Assembly (NCBI GenBank): GCA_001725415.1
Contig: MEGH01000001.1
Span: 62,001-126,000 of the forward strand
Length of the DNA stretch: 64,000 nt
Reading direction: 5' to 3'
Origin: Pseudonocardia sp. SCN 73-27
Lineage (GTDB): Bacteria > Actinomycetota > Actinomycetes > Mycobacteriales > Pseudonocardiaceae
Under the pieces are notes generated by a model. The model saw nothing but the letters and a program-made list of their open reading frames with translations. It was not told where the DNA came from and did no database searches. Shown in pieces: positions 1 to 8,235 of this stretch (positions are counted from its first letter, which is position 1; every line of letters begins with the position of its first letter). The translations under genes were made by a program, and so were the position numbers.

Positions 1-1004
1 TAGAGGACGGCCCAGCCGGCGCCGACGACCAGCAGCCAGGGCCAGTTGCGGCGGAGCGCGACGATCCCGGCGGCGATCTCGAGGACGACGACGAGGCCGC
101 CGAGGAGCGGCACCCAGCCCTGGGTGACGAACGGTGCGAGGACGGCGGCTCCGACGACGGCTCCGATGGCGAGGGCCTGGAGGCGCCAGACGTCGGCGAG
201 GCCGAGGCCGCCCGCGGCGACGAGGACGGCGAGCAGGAGGCCGACGGCGGGCGGCAGGTACTCGTACTGGGCGGTCGCCGAGCCGACGACGAGGTAGAGC
301 GCGGCGACGCCGGTCCCGGCGAGGGCCGCGGCTCCGGTGCGGGCGGTCTCCTTGCGGTGCAGCCAGGCGGCGAGGCCGATCAGGACGACGCCGAGGGCGG
401 CGCCGGCGACGAGGCGTGCGCCGGGGGAGAACCAGCCGCGGGAGGCGGCCAGGACGAGGAGCATGACGACGCCGAGGAGGGTGACGGCGCCACCGGTCCA
501 GGCGAGGAGCCGGGCACCGGTCAGCGACGCGGCGCCGGTCTTCCTCGGGGCGGCCGGGGGCCGGGCCGGGGCGTGGGGGGCGTGGAACTGCCGGTTCCAG
601 GGCGCGCCGGAGCCGGCGGGCGGGTACTGCTGCGGCCAGCCGGTCGCGGGCGCGGCGGCGGGGTGGTTGCCGGGCCAGGGCGTGGCGCCGGGAGCGGTCC
701 TCCCGGGCGCCGGTGGCCGCGGACCGGAGGGCGGCTGAGCCACTGGCGCCGCCGGCGCAGACGCAGCGGCCGGCACAGCAGGCCCAGAAGCAGCAGCCGG
801 CGCAGCAGGAGCGGGAGGAGCGGCCGGCGCCACCTCGCGCTCGGGACCGGACCCGGCTCCGGCCCCCCCGTCCGGCGCCGGATCCGGCGGCGTGCCCCGG
901 AGGGACAGCAGTTCGCCGCCGAGGTCGTCGAGCCGCCGTCCCAGCCTGCCGAGCTCGGCGGCGACGGCGGCGAGCCTGTCGTCTGTCACCTGCGAATCGG
1001 ACAC
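1..1004 (-). CDS. DUF2339 family polytopic membrane protein (3' part outside window)
   Basis: Read on the minus strand, the N-terminus begins near the GTG at 1004 with a short heptad-like segment (AAVAELGRLGRRLDDLGGEL), then about 100 residues rich in Pro and Ala, then closely packed hydrophobic helices with loops such as ARTGAAALAGTGVAALYLVV. This layout matches DUF2339 membrane proteins, whose function is unknown. The reading frame runs open to base 1, so the C-terminal part lies outside the window. No clear ribosome binding site precedes the GTG, so the start is uncertain. The gene diverges from trmB, leaving about 150 bases between them. Confidence 0.75.
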   Translation of the reverse strand, partial: MSDSQVTDDRLAAVAAELGRLGRRLDDLGGELLSLRGTPPDPAPDGGAGAGSGPEREVAPAAPPAPAAPAAASGPAVPAAASAPAAPVAQPPSGPRPPAPGRTAPGATPWPGNHPAAAPATGWPQQYPPAGSGAPWNRQFHAPHAPARPPAAPRKTGAASLTGARLLAWTGGAVTLLGVVMLLVLAASRGWFSPGARLVAGAALGVVLIGLAAWLHRKETARTGAAALAGTGVAALYLVVGSATAQYEYLPPAVGLLLAVLVAAGGLGLADVWRLQALAIGAVVGAAVLAPFVTQGWVPLLGGLVVVLEIAAGIVALRRNWPWLLVVGAGWAVL

Positions 1005-1158
1005 AACGCAGAGAATGACGATCTCCGGGGCGTCACGGATGCGTAGTTGCACCCTGCGGAGGTCACGGATCGGTTACAACGTCCGGACCGGGCCCCGCCG
1101 GGGTCGCGAGGACATCGGGAAGAATTGATGCGCCAGCCCCGGACCGACAGCGGAGACG

Positions 1159-1911
1159 ATGACCGTGCACCCCGAGACCGTGACCGATGCGACGGCCGAC
1201 GGGGGCGCGCGGCGGCCGAACCGGATTCCGAGTTTCGTCCATCAGCGCAACCGGCTGACGGAGGGCCAGCAGTCGGCGTGGGACAGGTTGTGGGGCACGT
1301 TCGGCCGGGATGTCGACGATCTCGTCGGCGGCCGGGAGCCGTTCGCGCCGGCTGTGTGGTTCGGTCGTGAGGCGCCGGTGGTGCTGGAGATCGGGTCGGG
1401 CATGGGGGAGACGACGGCGGCGCTGGCGGCAGCGGCGCCGGAGGTCGACCACGTCGCGGTGGAGGTGTTCGAGCCGGGTCTGGCGCAGCTGTTGCTTCGG
1501 ATCGAGGACGCCGGGCTGCGCAACCTGTTGCTCCTGAGGGGTGACGCGGTGGCCCTGCTCGACTCGTGCATCCCGGTGGATTCGCTCGACGGCATCCGGA
1601 TCTTCTTCCCGGACCCGTGGCAGAAGCGGCGGCACCGCAAGCGGCGGTTGGTGCAGCCGGAGTTCGTGGCGTTGGCGGCGTCACGGCTGCGGCCTGGGGC
1701 GATGTTGCACATGGCGACCGACTGGGCCGACTACGCCGTCCAGATGCGCGAGGTCGCGGACGCCGAACGGTCGCTGCGGCGGGCGCCGGGCGTCGGGCCG
1801 GACGGCTTCCTGCCGCGACCCGAATGGCGGCCGGTGTCGAAGTTCGAACAACGGGCGGTCGTGGAGGAACGGGCGATTTTCGACCTGATGTACGAACGAG
1901 TGTCACATTAG
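1159..1911 (+). CDS. trmB: tRNA (guanine-N7-)-methyltransferase TrmB
   Basis: The 250-residue product matches TrmB, which uses S-adenosylmethionine to methylate N7 of G46 in the tRNA variable loop. Visible signatures are the SAM-binding loop EIGSGMGETT (about residues 76-85) and the family motif FFPDPWQKRRHRKRRLVQ (about 153-170), which carries the catalytic and tRNA-binding residues. Length fits the family, with a short actinobacterial N-terminal extension. The ATG at 1159 is preceded by GGAG. Its stop lies 86 bases before the nitric oxide synthase start, and a pair of inverted repeats occupies that gap. Confidence 0.95.
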   Translation: MTVHPETVTDATADGGARRPNRIPSFVHQRNRLTEGQQSAWDRLWGTFGRDVDDLVGGREPFAPAVWFGREAPVVLEIGSGMGETTAALAAAAPEVDHVAVEVFEPGLAQLLLRIEDAGLRNLLLLRGDAVALLDSCIPVDSLDGIRIFFPDPWQKRRHRKRRLVQPEFVALAASRLRPGAMLHMATDWADYAVQMREVADAERSLRRAPGVGPDGFLPRPEWRPVSKFEQRAVVEERAIFDLMYERVSH

Positions 1912-1938
1912 GGCAACGGTGACATACTGAGAGTCACC
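1901..1938. promoter_or_regulatory. Overlapping inverted repeats upstream of the nitric oxide synthase gene
   Basis: GGTGAC (1918-1923) pairs with GTCACC (1933-1938) across nine bases, and TGTCAC (1901-1906) pairs with GTGACA (1919-1924) across twelve. They straddle the end of trmB and lie 60-97 bases before the nitric oxide synthase start. They may be an operator, or a weak terminator for trmB. No known regulator motif was matched. Confidence 0.3.
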
Positions 1939-1997
1939 GGGTACAAAGACTCAGGAACGCTCCCCGTATCCATCGAGTGACTTCCTGGAGGCTTTCC

Positions 1998-3215
1998 GTG
2001 ACCGCTGTGGTCCACGGTTACGGATCGTCGACATCGGAGGGGCTCCCCGAGCAGCGCTGCCCGATGACGGGTCGCGGGCGGCCGGATGCGGGCGCGCCCG
2101 ATCCGGGGCCGCAGCCGGTCGACCCGGACGAGGCCGTCGAGTTCCTGGAGCTCGTCGACGCGGAGGACGCGGCGGGCCCGGACGCGGAACCGTTGGCGCA
2201 GCGGCGGGCCGCCGTACTCGACGAGATCGAAGCGACGGGCACCTACCGGCACACCGGGGCGGAGCTGGCGTTCGGCGCGCGGGTGGCGTGGCGCAACTCC
2301 GCGCGCTGCATCGGGCGGCTGTACTGGAAGACGTTGCAGGTCCGCGACCGCCGTCATCTGACCGCCCCGGCCGACGTCGCAGCCGAGTGCGTGGCGCACC
2401 TTCGGGACGCGACCCGCGGCGGACGGATCCGGTCGTCGATCACGGTGTTCGCGCCCGACGTGCCGGAGCGTCCCGGTCCGCGCATCCACAACGAGCAGCT
2501 GATCCGCTACGCGGGACACCGGTCTCCCGACGGCACCGTCCGCGGCGACCCGCGGCTGGCCGACTTCACCGACCTCGTCGAGAAGCTGGGCTGGCGCCGG
2601 CCCGAGCCCCGCGGCCGGTTCGACGTGCTGCCGCTGCTGGTCTCGGGTCCCGACGGGCGGCCTCATCTCTACGACCTGCCCGACGACGCCGTCCTCGAGG
2701 TCCCGCTGACCCATCCGGAGTTCGACTGGTTCACCGACCTGCGGCTGCGCTGGCACGCCGTGCCGGCGATCAGCAACATGCCGTTGGTGATCGGTGGGGT
2801 GCGGTACCCGGCGGCGCCGTTCAACGGCTGGTACCTGAACACCGAGATCGGCGCCCGCAACCTGGCCGACGCCGACCGTTACGACCTGCTGCCCGCGATC
2901 GCGTCGCGGATGGGTCTGGACACGAGCTCGGTGCGGACGTTGTGGCGCGACCGGGCGCTCGTCGAGCTGACGCTGGCGGTGCAGCACTCCTTCGACGAGG
3001 CCGGCGTGACGATGGCCGACCACCACACGGAGTCTGACCGTTTCCTCACGCACCTGGCGAAGGAGGAGAAGGCGGGCCGCTCGTGCCCGGCCGACTGGAC
3101 GTGGATCGTCCCGCCGCTGTCGGGCGGCCTGACCAGCGTGTTCCACCGCTACTACGACGACCCGCGCCCCGAGCAGCGCCCGGCGTTCCTGCCACCGGCA
3201 CCGGACGCCCTCTAG
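1998..3215 (+). CDS. nos: Nitric oxide synthase, oxygenase domain (bacterial NOS)
   Basis: The 405-residue protein is a stand-alone NOS oxygenase domain, which converts L-arginine to citrulline and nitric oxide using a partner reductase. The heme-thiolate motif WRNSARCIGR places Cys104 as axial ligand, and the substrate-binding segment NGWYLNTEIG places the arginine-binding Glu at 283. No reductase domain is attached and no reductase gene lies next to it, as is usual for bacterial NOS. The GTG at 1998 is chosen because GGAGG sits six bases before it; an in-frame GTG at 1977 lacks such a site. The stop overlaps the convergent thioesterase stop in the bases CTAG. Confidence 0.93.
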   Translation: MTAVVHGYGSSTSEGLPEQRCPMTGRGRPDAGAPDPGPQPVDPDEAVEFLELVDAEDAAGPDAEPLAQRRAAVLDEIEATGTYRHTGAELAFGARVAWRNSARCIGRLYWKTLQVRDRRHLTAPADVAAECVAHLRDATRGGRIRSSITVFAPDVPERPGPRIHNEQLIRYAGHRSPDGTVRGDPRLADFTDLVEKLGWRRPEPRGRFDVLPLLVSGPDGRPHLYDLPDDAVLEVPLTHPEFDWFTDLRLRWHAVPAISNMPLVIGGVRYPAAPFNGWYLNTEIGARNLADADRYDLLPAIASRMGLDTSSVRTLWRDRALVELTLAVQHSFDEAGVTMADHHTESDRFLTHLAKEEKAGRSCPADWTWIVPPLSGGLTSVFHRYYDDPRPEQRPAFLPPAPDAL

Positions 3216-3664
3216 ACCGGAGGAGGCGGGGGCGGCGCAGCGAGACCGGGCACCGCCCGGCTGCGGCCGCGGAACTCGGCGACGACGGCGTCCCCGGCGC
3301 GGACGGTGACGTCGTAGAGCCCCGAGCGCCCGGCCCCGCCGAGCCGACGGGCCTCGGCGACCAGTTCCTCACCGGCGGCGCCGGGCCGCAGGAAGGTGAC
3401 GTCGGCGCCGGCGGCGACCGTCGACACCCCGAAGCTGTTGCACGCGTAGGCGAACGCGGCATCGGCGAGGAGGAAGACGTAGCCGCCGTGGCAGATGCCG
3501 TGGCCGTTGAGGTGCTTGTCGGTCACGGTGAGCGCGGTGGTGGCGTGGCCGGGCCCGACGTCGACGAGCCGGACCCCGGCCTCGCGGGCGGCGACGTCGG
3601 CGTACTCCATCGCGGCCGCCGCCTCGCGGGCGACGCGGAGGGCGTCGGGGTTCTCAGGTGCCAC
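3212..3664 (-). CDS. PaaI-like hotdog-fold acyl-CoA thioesterase
   Basis: The 150-residue protein has the PaaI signature HLNGHGICHGGYVFLLADAA (about residues 49-68), including the Asn, His-Gly-Gly and Asp positions used in hotdog thioesterase catalysis. PaaI hydrolyses (hydroxy)phenylacetyl-CoA and related aryl-CoA esters. No other paa gene is visible here, so the natural substrate is open. The GTG start at 3664 lies inside the last codons of the upstream sensor kinase, an 11-base overlap that suggests translational coupling with the two-component genes. The C-terminus ends in a proline-rich tail. Confidence 0.85.
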   Translation of the reverse strand: MAPENPDALRVAREAAAAMEYADVAAREAGVRLVDVGPGHATTALTVTDKHLNGHGICHGGYVFLLADAAFAYACNSFGVSTVAAGADVTFLRPGAAGEELVAEARRLGGAGRSGLYDVTVRAGDAVVAEFRGRSRAVPGLAAPPPPPPV

Positions 3665-4982
3665 GGGCGTCAGTGTGCCCCGGGCCGGCTGCCGTGGGCA
3701 GCGTGACCTCGACGGTGGCCCCTTGCCCGGGGGCGCTGCGCACCGCCAGGGTTCCGCGGAGCTCCTCGACGGCGAGCTCCACGAGCCGCAGCCCGACGTG
3801 GCCGTCCGGTGGCGGTGCGGCGGGGTCGAAGCCACGCCCGTCGTCGGTGACCGTCATCCGCACACGACCTGCCGACGGGGTGTCGACGTCGATGCGAACG
3901 ACGCCGGGCGCGCCGTGGCGGACGGCGTTGCGCAACAGTTCGCGGCCGATGCGGTGCAGCAGGGCGACGACCTGGGCCTCGGGTTCGTCGGTCAGCGGAA
4001 CGTCTGTCTCCAGCCGGACGTGGCCGGCGGTGCACTCGTGTTCGGCGGCCAGGTCCTGCAGCGAGGTGCGGACGTCGGGGGTGCCGAGCCCGCCGGGGGC
4101 GAGCTCGGTGAGCAGGCCGCGCAGGACGCCGACGTCGCGTTCGACGAGCCCGTGGGCGCGGCCGAGGAGCTCGCGGCGGGCGTCGGCGGTCTCGTCGAGC
4201 AGCAGGGCGTCGAGCAGGAGCCCGGTGCCGGCGAGGTCCTGGACGACACCGTCGTGCAGGACCTGGGCGAGGCGGCGGCGTTCGCGTTCGGAGGCGGCGA
4301 GCCCGTAGTGCAGGACGGCCTGGCGCTCGCGCTGGTCGCGTTCGACGCGGCGGGCCAGCGAGACCGTGATCGGGACGGTCGCGGCGGCGAGGACGAGCAG
4401 GCTGCCGATGACGAGCGGGAGCAGGTCGGCCATGGCGCTGCGGACGGTCGCGGCGGTGTCGACGGGCACGTACACCTCGAGCCGCATGGGCACGCCCCAG
4501 GCGTCGCGGAAGCCGACGAACGCCTCCAGCAGCGCGCGGCCGTCGGCACGTTCGTAGCGGTGTTCGGGATTGTCCGGGACCTCGAGGACGACGATCTCGC
4601 CGGCGTCGAGGCGGCGGGCGAGGTCGGCGTCGAAGCGGCGGCGTTCGCCCTCGATGCGGGGTTCGTCGGAGACGACGACCTGGACCTGGTCGCCGACGAC
4701 CCGCCAGATCTTGACCCGGGCGAGCATCCCGGAGTCGATGAACGGGGCGAGGCCGGCGAGGACGTCGTCGCGGGAGGTGGGGTCGACGGGGTCGTAATGG
4801 TGTGCGGCGAGCGAGACGACGACGGCGGTGGCGACGCGGCCGGAGACGTCGCGGGCGGTGCGGTGGGCCTCGCCGTCGGCGAACAGCCAGAGCCCGCCGA
4901 CGGTGATGCCCGACAGGACGACGGTGACGACGGCGGTGAGGACGGCGTGCCGGACGAGGGCCCGGCGGACGGCGCGGCGCAC
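3654..4982 (-). CDS. Two-component sensor histidine kinase, NarX/DegS-like
   Basis: The 442-residue protein has a transmembrane helix at about 11-35, an extracytoplasmic segment of about 150 residues, a second helix at about 186-208, and a HisKA_3-type dimerisation region with the phospho-acceptor His243 in VLHDGVVQDLAG. A HATPase domain follows, with the N-box LLRNAVRHG and the G-box DDGRGFDP. It should phosphorylate the response regulator whose stop codon sits immediately before it. The GTG start at 4982 directly follows the regulator stop at 4984. The sensor domain matches nothing I recognise, so the signal is unknown; the divergent iron transporter and shared iron box suggest a link to iron. 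Confidence 0.9.
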   Translation of the reverse strand: MRRAVRRALVRHAVLTAVVTVVLSGITVGGLWLFADGEAHRTARDVSGRVATAVVVSLAAHHYDPVDPTSRDDVLAGLAPFIDSGMLARVKIWRVVGDQVQVVVSDEPRIEGERRRFDADLARRLDAGEIVVLEVPDNPEHRYERADGRALLEAFVGFRDAWGVPMRLEVYVPVDTAATVRSAMADLLPLVIGSLLVLAAATVPITVSLARRVERDQRERQAVLHYGLAASERERRRLAQVLHDGVVQDLAGTGLLLDALLLDETADARRELLGRAHGLVERDVGVLRGLLTELAPGGLGTPDVRTSLQDLAAEHECTAGHVRLETDVPLTDEPEAQVVALLHRIGRELLRNAVRHGAPGVVRIDVDTPSAGRVRMTVTDDGRGFDPAAPPPDGHVGLRLVELAVEELRGTLAVRSAPGQGATVEVTLPTAAGPGHTDARGT

Positions 4983-4983
4983 G

Positions 4984-5598
4984 TCAGCGGGGGCCGGCGA
5001 GCGCGACGACGCCGAGCCGGTGGGCGACGACGACGGCTTCGAGCTGGGTGTGGGCGTCGAGCTTGCCGAGCAGGACCTTGATGTGGTCGCGGGTGGTGTG
5101 CAGGGAGATGCCGAGGTCGGCGGCGATGCGGTGGGCGTCGAGGCCGCGGGCCAGCGCGTCGAGCACCTGCTTCTCGCGGGCGGTGAGGTGGGGGTGGACC
5201 GACGCGGGCGCGCCGTCGCGGACGGCGTCGAGAATGTCGCTGAGCGAGCCGTCCTTGGGCAGGAACGCGACGGCGCCCTCGGCAAAGGCCTGTTCGGCGG
5301 CGTCGCCGCGGGGGTGCGCGGTGAGGACGACGGTGCGGACGTGCGGGCGCAGGGCCCGCAGCCAGGGCAGGAAGGTGAGGCCGTCGCCGTCGGGGAGCTG
5401 CAGGTCGACGATCGCGACGTCGAACTCGGTGGTGCCGGCGACGCGGAAGGCCTCGCCCAGGGTGTGGGCGACGGCGACGCAGTACAGGTCGGGCTGCATG
5501 CCGAGGGTCAGCGCCAGCATGTCGGTGAAGACGCGGTGGTCGTCGAGGACGAAGACGGACGTGCGTCCCCCCGAATTTTGGGGGGACGACTCGGACAT
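4984..5598 (-). CDS. NarL/LuxR-family response regulator
   Basis: The 204-residue protein has a receiver domain (about 12-125) with acidic pocket D19-D20 and phospho-acceptor Asp65 in VAIVDLQLPDGDG, then a LuxR-type helix-turn-helix at about 135-195 (LTAREKQVLDALARGLD...). It is the cognate regulator of the following histidine kinase. The ATG at 5598 faces the ferric-iron transporter genes. The promoter region between them, only 67 bases, contains an IdeR/DtxR-like box, so transcription of this pair may respond to iron. Confidence 0.92.
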   Translation of the reverse strand: MSESSPQNSGGRTSVFVLDDHRVFTDMLALTLGMQPDLYCVAVAHTLGEAFRVAGTTEFDVAIVDLQLPDGDGLTFLPWLRALRPHVRTVVLTAHPRGDAAEQAFAEGAVAFLPKDGSLSDILDAVRDGAPASVHPHLTAREKQVLDALARGLDAHRIAADLGISLHTTRDHIKVLLGKLDAHTQLEAVVVAHRLGVVALAGPR

Positions 5599-5602
5599 AC
5601 CG

Positions 5603-5621
5603 GAAGTTTAGCCTCACCTAA
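5603..5621. promoter_or_regulatory. IdeR/DtxR-like iron box between response regulator and iron ABC transporter
   Basis: The 19 bases GAAGTTTAGCCTCACCTAA agree at 15 positions with the actinobacterial iron-box pattern TTAGGTTAGGCTCACCTAA. The box sits 4 bases before the response regulator start on one side and 44 bases before the lipoprotein start on the other. IdeR/DtxR bound to ferrous iron represses such promoters, so the transporter, and perhaps the two-component pair, would be expressed under iron limitation. Confidence 0.65.
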
Positions 5622-5665
5622 TCCTTTCCCCCTCAACCATCCGCGAAGGATCAGGTGCAACTGCG

Positions 5666-6712
5666 ATGTCCTCACCACGGCGACGGCTCGGCCTGCTGGC
5701 CGGCGCGCTCACCGCGGCGCTGGCCCTGTCGGCCTGTGGCGGTGGCTCCACGCCCGCCGCTCCCGCGACCACCGGGGCCTCCGGCGAGCGGACGCTCGTC
5801 GTCTACTCGGGTCGTGAGGAGGCGCTGGTCGGGCCGCTGATCCAGCAGTTCGAGCAGGCGTCGGGGATCAAGGTCGAGACCCGGTACGGATCGACGACGG
5901 AGCTCGCGGCGCAGCTGCTGGAGGAGGGCGACCGCACGCCCGCTCAGGTGTTCCTGTCGCAGGAGTCGGGTGCGCTCGGCGCGGTCGCCGCCGCGGGCCG
6001 GCTCACCGTGCTTCCCACCGACATCACCTCCGTCGTCCCTGCCGGATACACGTCGAAGGACGGATCGTGGGTCGGCCTGACAGGCCGCGCGCGCGTCGTC
6101 GCCTACGACAGCCGGACCTACACGGCCGACCAGGTCCCGGGTGACATCACGAAGCTGGTCGAGCCGCAATGGAAGGGCAAGGTCGCGATCGCGCCGACCA
6201 ACGCCTCGTTCCAGGCCCACGTCACCGCGCTGCGAGTGAGCGCCGGCGAGGAGGCCGCCCGCAACTGGGTGAAGGGTCTCAAGGCCAACGAGGTGCAGAT
6301 CCACCGCAACAACGGCGCGATCCTCGAGGCCGTCAACGCCGGTACCGCCGGTGTCGGCCTGATCAACCACTACTACTGGGCGCGGTCGGAGACCGACCCG
6401 GCGACGCTGCGCGCGCAGCTCAAGTTCGGCGACCCGGGCTCGGTCAGCGCCCTGGTCAACGTCACCGGCGCGGGCATCCTCACCGGCGCGGCGCAGTCGC
6501 CGGAGGCCGCCGAGTTCGTGAAGTTCCTCGTCTCGCCGCAGGCGCAGACGTACTTCGCGGAGAAGACGGCCGAGTACCCGCTGGTCGCCGGCACCGGCGC
6601 CCCGAAGGCCGTTCCGCCGCTGGAGCGCCTCGGCGGTCCGGACATCGACCTGGCCACGCTGTCGTCGGTCCAGGAGACGGTCGAGATGCTCACCCAGGAA
6701 GGCCTGGTCTGA
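5666..6712 (+). CDS. Ferric-iron ABC transporter substrate-binding lipoprotein (FbpA/FutA-like)
   Basis: The 348-residue product starts with a lipoprotein signal peptide ending in the lipobox LSAC (Cys at about 23). The mature domain begins TLVVYSGREEALVGPLI, characteristic of FbpA/FutA family iron-binding proteins, and carries conserved segments LLEEGDRTPAQVFLSQESG and NHYYWAR that provide Tyr ligands for ferric iron in relatives. It heads a three-gene operon with permease and ATPase. The iron box just upstream supports iron rather than thiamine or sulfate as substrate. Confidence 0.88.
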   Translation: MSSPRRRLGLLAGALTAALALSACGGGSTPAAPATTGASGERTLVVYSGREEALVGPLIQQFEQASGIKVETRYGSTTELAAQLLEEGDRTPAQVFLSQESGALGAVAAAGRLTVLPTDITSVVPAGYTSKDGSWVGLTGRARVVAYDSRTYTADQVPGDITKLVEPQWKGKVAIAPTNASFQAHVTALRVSAGEEAARNWVKGLKANEVQIHRNNGAILEAVNAGTAGVGLINHYYWARSETDPATLRAQLKFGDPGSVSALVNVTGAGILTGAAQSPEAAEFVKFLVSPQAQTYFAEKTAEYPLVAGTGAPKAVPPLERLGGPDIDLATLSSVQETVEMLTQEGLV

Positions 6713-8235
6713 GCATCCGGTCCCGCTCGCGGTCCGGTGCGCCCGGGCCGTTGCTCGCGGCGGGCGCGGCGGTCGCCGCGCTCGCCGCGCTGCAGTTGGT
6801 CTACCTCGTCGTGCGCGCGGGCCAGGCGGGCGGCGACCGGGTCGTCGACGTCCTGACCCGGCCGCGGACGTGGGAGCTCGCCCTCAACACGGTGCTGCTG
6901 GTCGTGGCGGTGTGCCTCGGCTGCCTCGTCCTGGGCGTCGCGACCGCGGTGGCCGTCGCGCGGGTGCGGCTGCCGGCGCCCGGACTGTGGTGGGTGCTGG
7001 CGTCGCTGCCGCTCGCGATGCCCTCGTACATCACGGCGTTCGCGTGGCTGGCCGCGTGGCCAGGAATCGACGGGTTCTGGCCGCTGGTCGGCGTGATGGT
7101 CCTGGCCTGCACCCCGTACGTGACGATCCCGGTGCTGGCGGCGCTGCGGCTGGCCGACACGGGCCCCGAGGACGTCGCCCGCACGCTGGGCCGAGGCCCG
7201 GTCGCCGCCTTCACGACGGTCACGCTCCCGCAGGTCCTGCCGGCCGCGTTGGCCGGGTCGCTGCTCGTCGCGCTCTACACGCTGTCCGACTTCGGCGCGC
7301 CCGCGCTGTTGCGCTTCCCCGCCTTCACCTGGGCGATCCACTCCTCCTACACCGGTTCGCTGGACCGCGTGACCGCCGCCGTCCTCGCGCTGCTGCTGAC
7401 GGTCCTGGCGCTGGCGCTCGTGCTGGCCGAACGCCGGGTCCGACGGCGCACATCCACCGCACGCGCGGTCGTCGCCACCCGCCGGGCCGAACCGGTCTCG
7501 TTGACGCCCTTGGGGACCGGGGTCGTCGCGACGGTGCTCGCGGCCGTCGCCGCGCTGTCGTTGCTGCTCCCGCTCGGCGTGCTCGCGGGCCGTATCCTGC
7601 GCGCCGGCAGCACCCCCGACTGGGCCGATCTCGCCCGCAGCACCGTCACCACCCTCGCGCTCGGCGCCGCGGCGGCTGCGCTGGTCGTCGTCCTGGCCGT
7701 GCCGGTCGGGGTGCTCGCCGCCCGCTACCGGGGCCGGGCCGTCGGCGTCGTCGAGTCGCTTGCCTACCTCGGGCACGGGCTGCCCGGCATCGTCGTCGGT
7801 CTGTCGCTGGTGTTCCTGTCGCTGGGGCTGGTGCCCGAGCTCTACCAGACCGCGCCCGTCCTGGTGTTCGCCTACGCGGTCCTGTTCCTGCCCAAGGCGA
7901 TCGGCGCGACCCGCGCGGCCGTCGAACGCGTCCCGACGTCGGTCGAGGAGGTCTCCCGCACCCTCGGCCGCTCCGCGCTCGGCACCTGGTTCTCGGTGAC
8001 GGGCCGCCAGGCCTGGCCGGGGATCGCCGCCGGCGGACTGCTCGTCACGGTCACGACGATGAAGGAGCTTCCGGCCACACTCATGCTGCGCCCCATCGGA
8101 ATCGACACCCTGGCGACGGATCTCTGGCAGCACACGTCGCTGGGCACCTACGGCGCCGCGGCCCCCGCGGCTCTCCTGCTCGTCCTCGCCGCGAGCGTCC
8201 CGGCGTGGTTCCTGTCCGAGAGGGGACGTCGGTGA
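6709..8235 (+). CDS. Ferric-iron ABC transporter permease (FbpB-like, duplicated permease domain)
   Basis: The product of about 500 residues has two BPD_transp_1 halves of roughly six helices each, the FbpB/ThiP architecture. EAA-type loops that contact the ATPase are visible in both halves (EDVARTLGRGPVAAF and EEVSRTLGRSALGTW). The start is unclear: no ATG or GTG sits near the expected N-terminus. AGGAAGG lies eight bases before a CTG at 6709 that overlaps the upstream stop codon, which suggests coupled initiation at a rare start; the TTG at 6751 is the alternative. The stop overlaps the ATPase start by four bases. Confidence 0.88.
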   Translation: MSIRSRSRSGAPGPLLAAGAAVAALAALQLVYLVVRAGQAGGDRVVDVLTRPRTWELALNTVLLVVAVCLGCLVLGVATAVAVARVRLPAPGLWWVLASLPLAMPSYITAFAWLAAWPGIDGFWPLVGVMVLACTPYVTIPVLAALRLADTGPEDVARTLGRGPVAAFTTVTLPQVLPAALAGSLLVALYTLSDFGAPALLRFPAFTWAIHSSYTGSLDRVTAAVLALLLTVLALALVLAERRVRRRTSTARAVVATRRAEPVSLTPLGTGVVATVLAAVAALSLLLPLGVLAGRILRAGSTPDWADLARSTVTTLALGAAAAALVVVLAVPVGVLAARYRGRAVGVVESLAYLGHGLPGIVVGLSLVFLSLGLVPELYQTAPVLVFAYAVLFLPKAIGATRAAVERVPTSVEEVSRTLGRSALGTWFSVTGRQAWPGIAAGGLLVTVTTMKELPATLMLRPIGIDTLATDLWQHTSLGTYGAAAPAALLLVLAASVPAWFLSERGRR

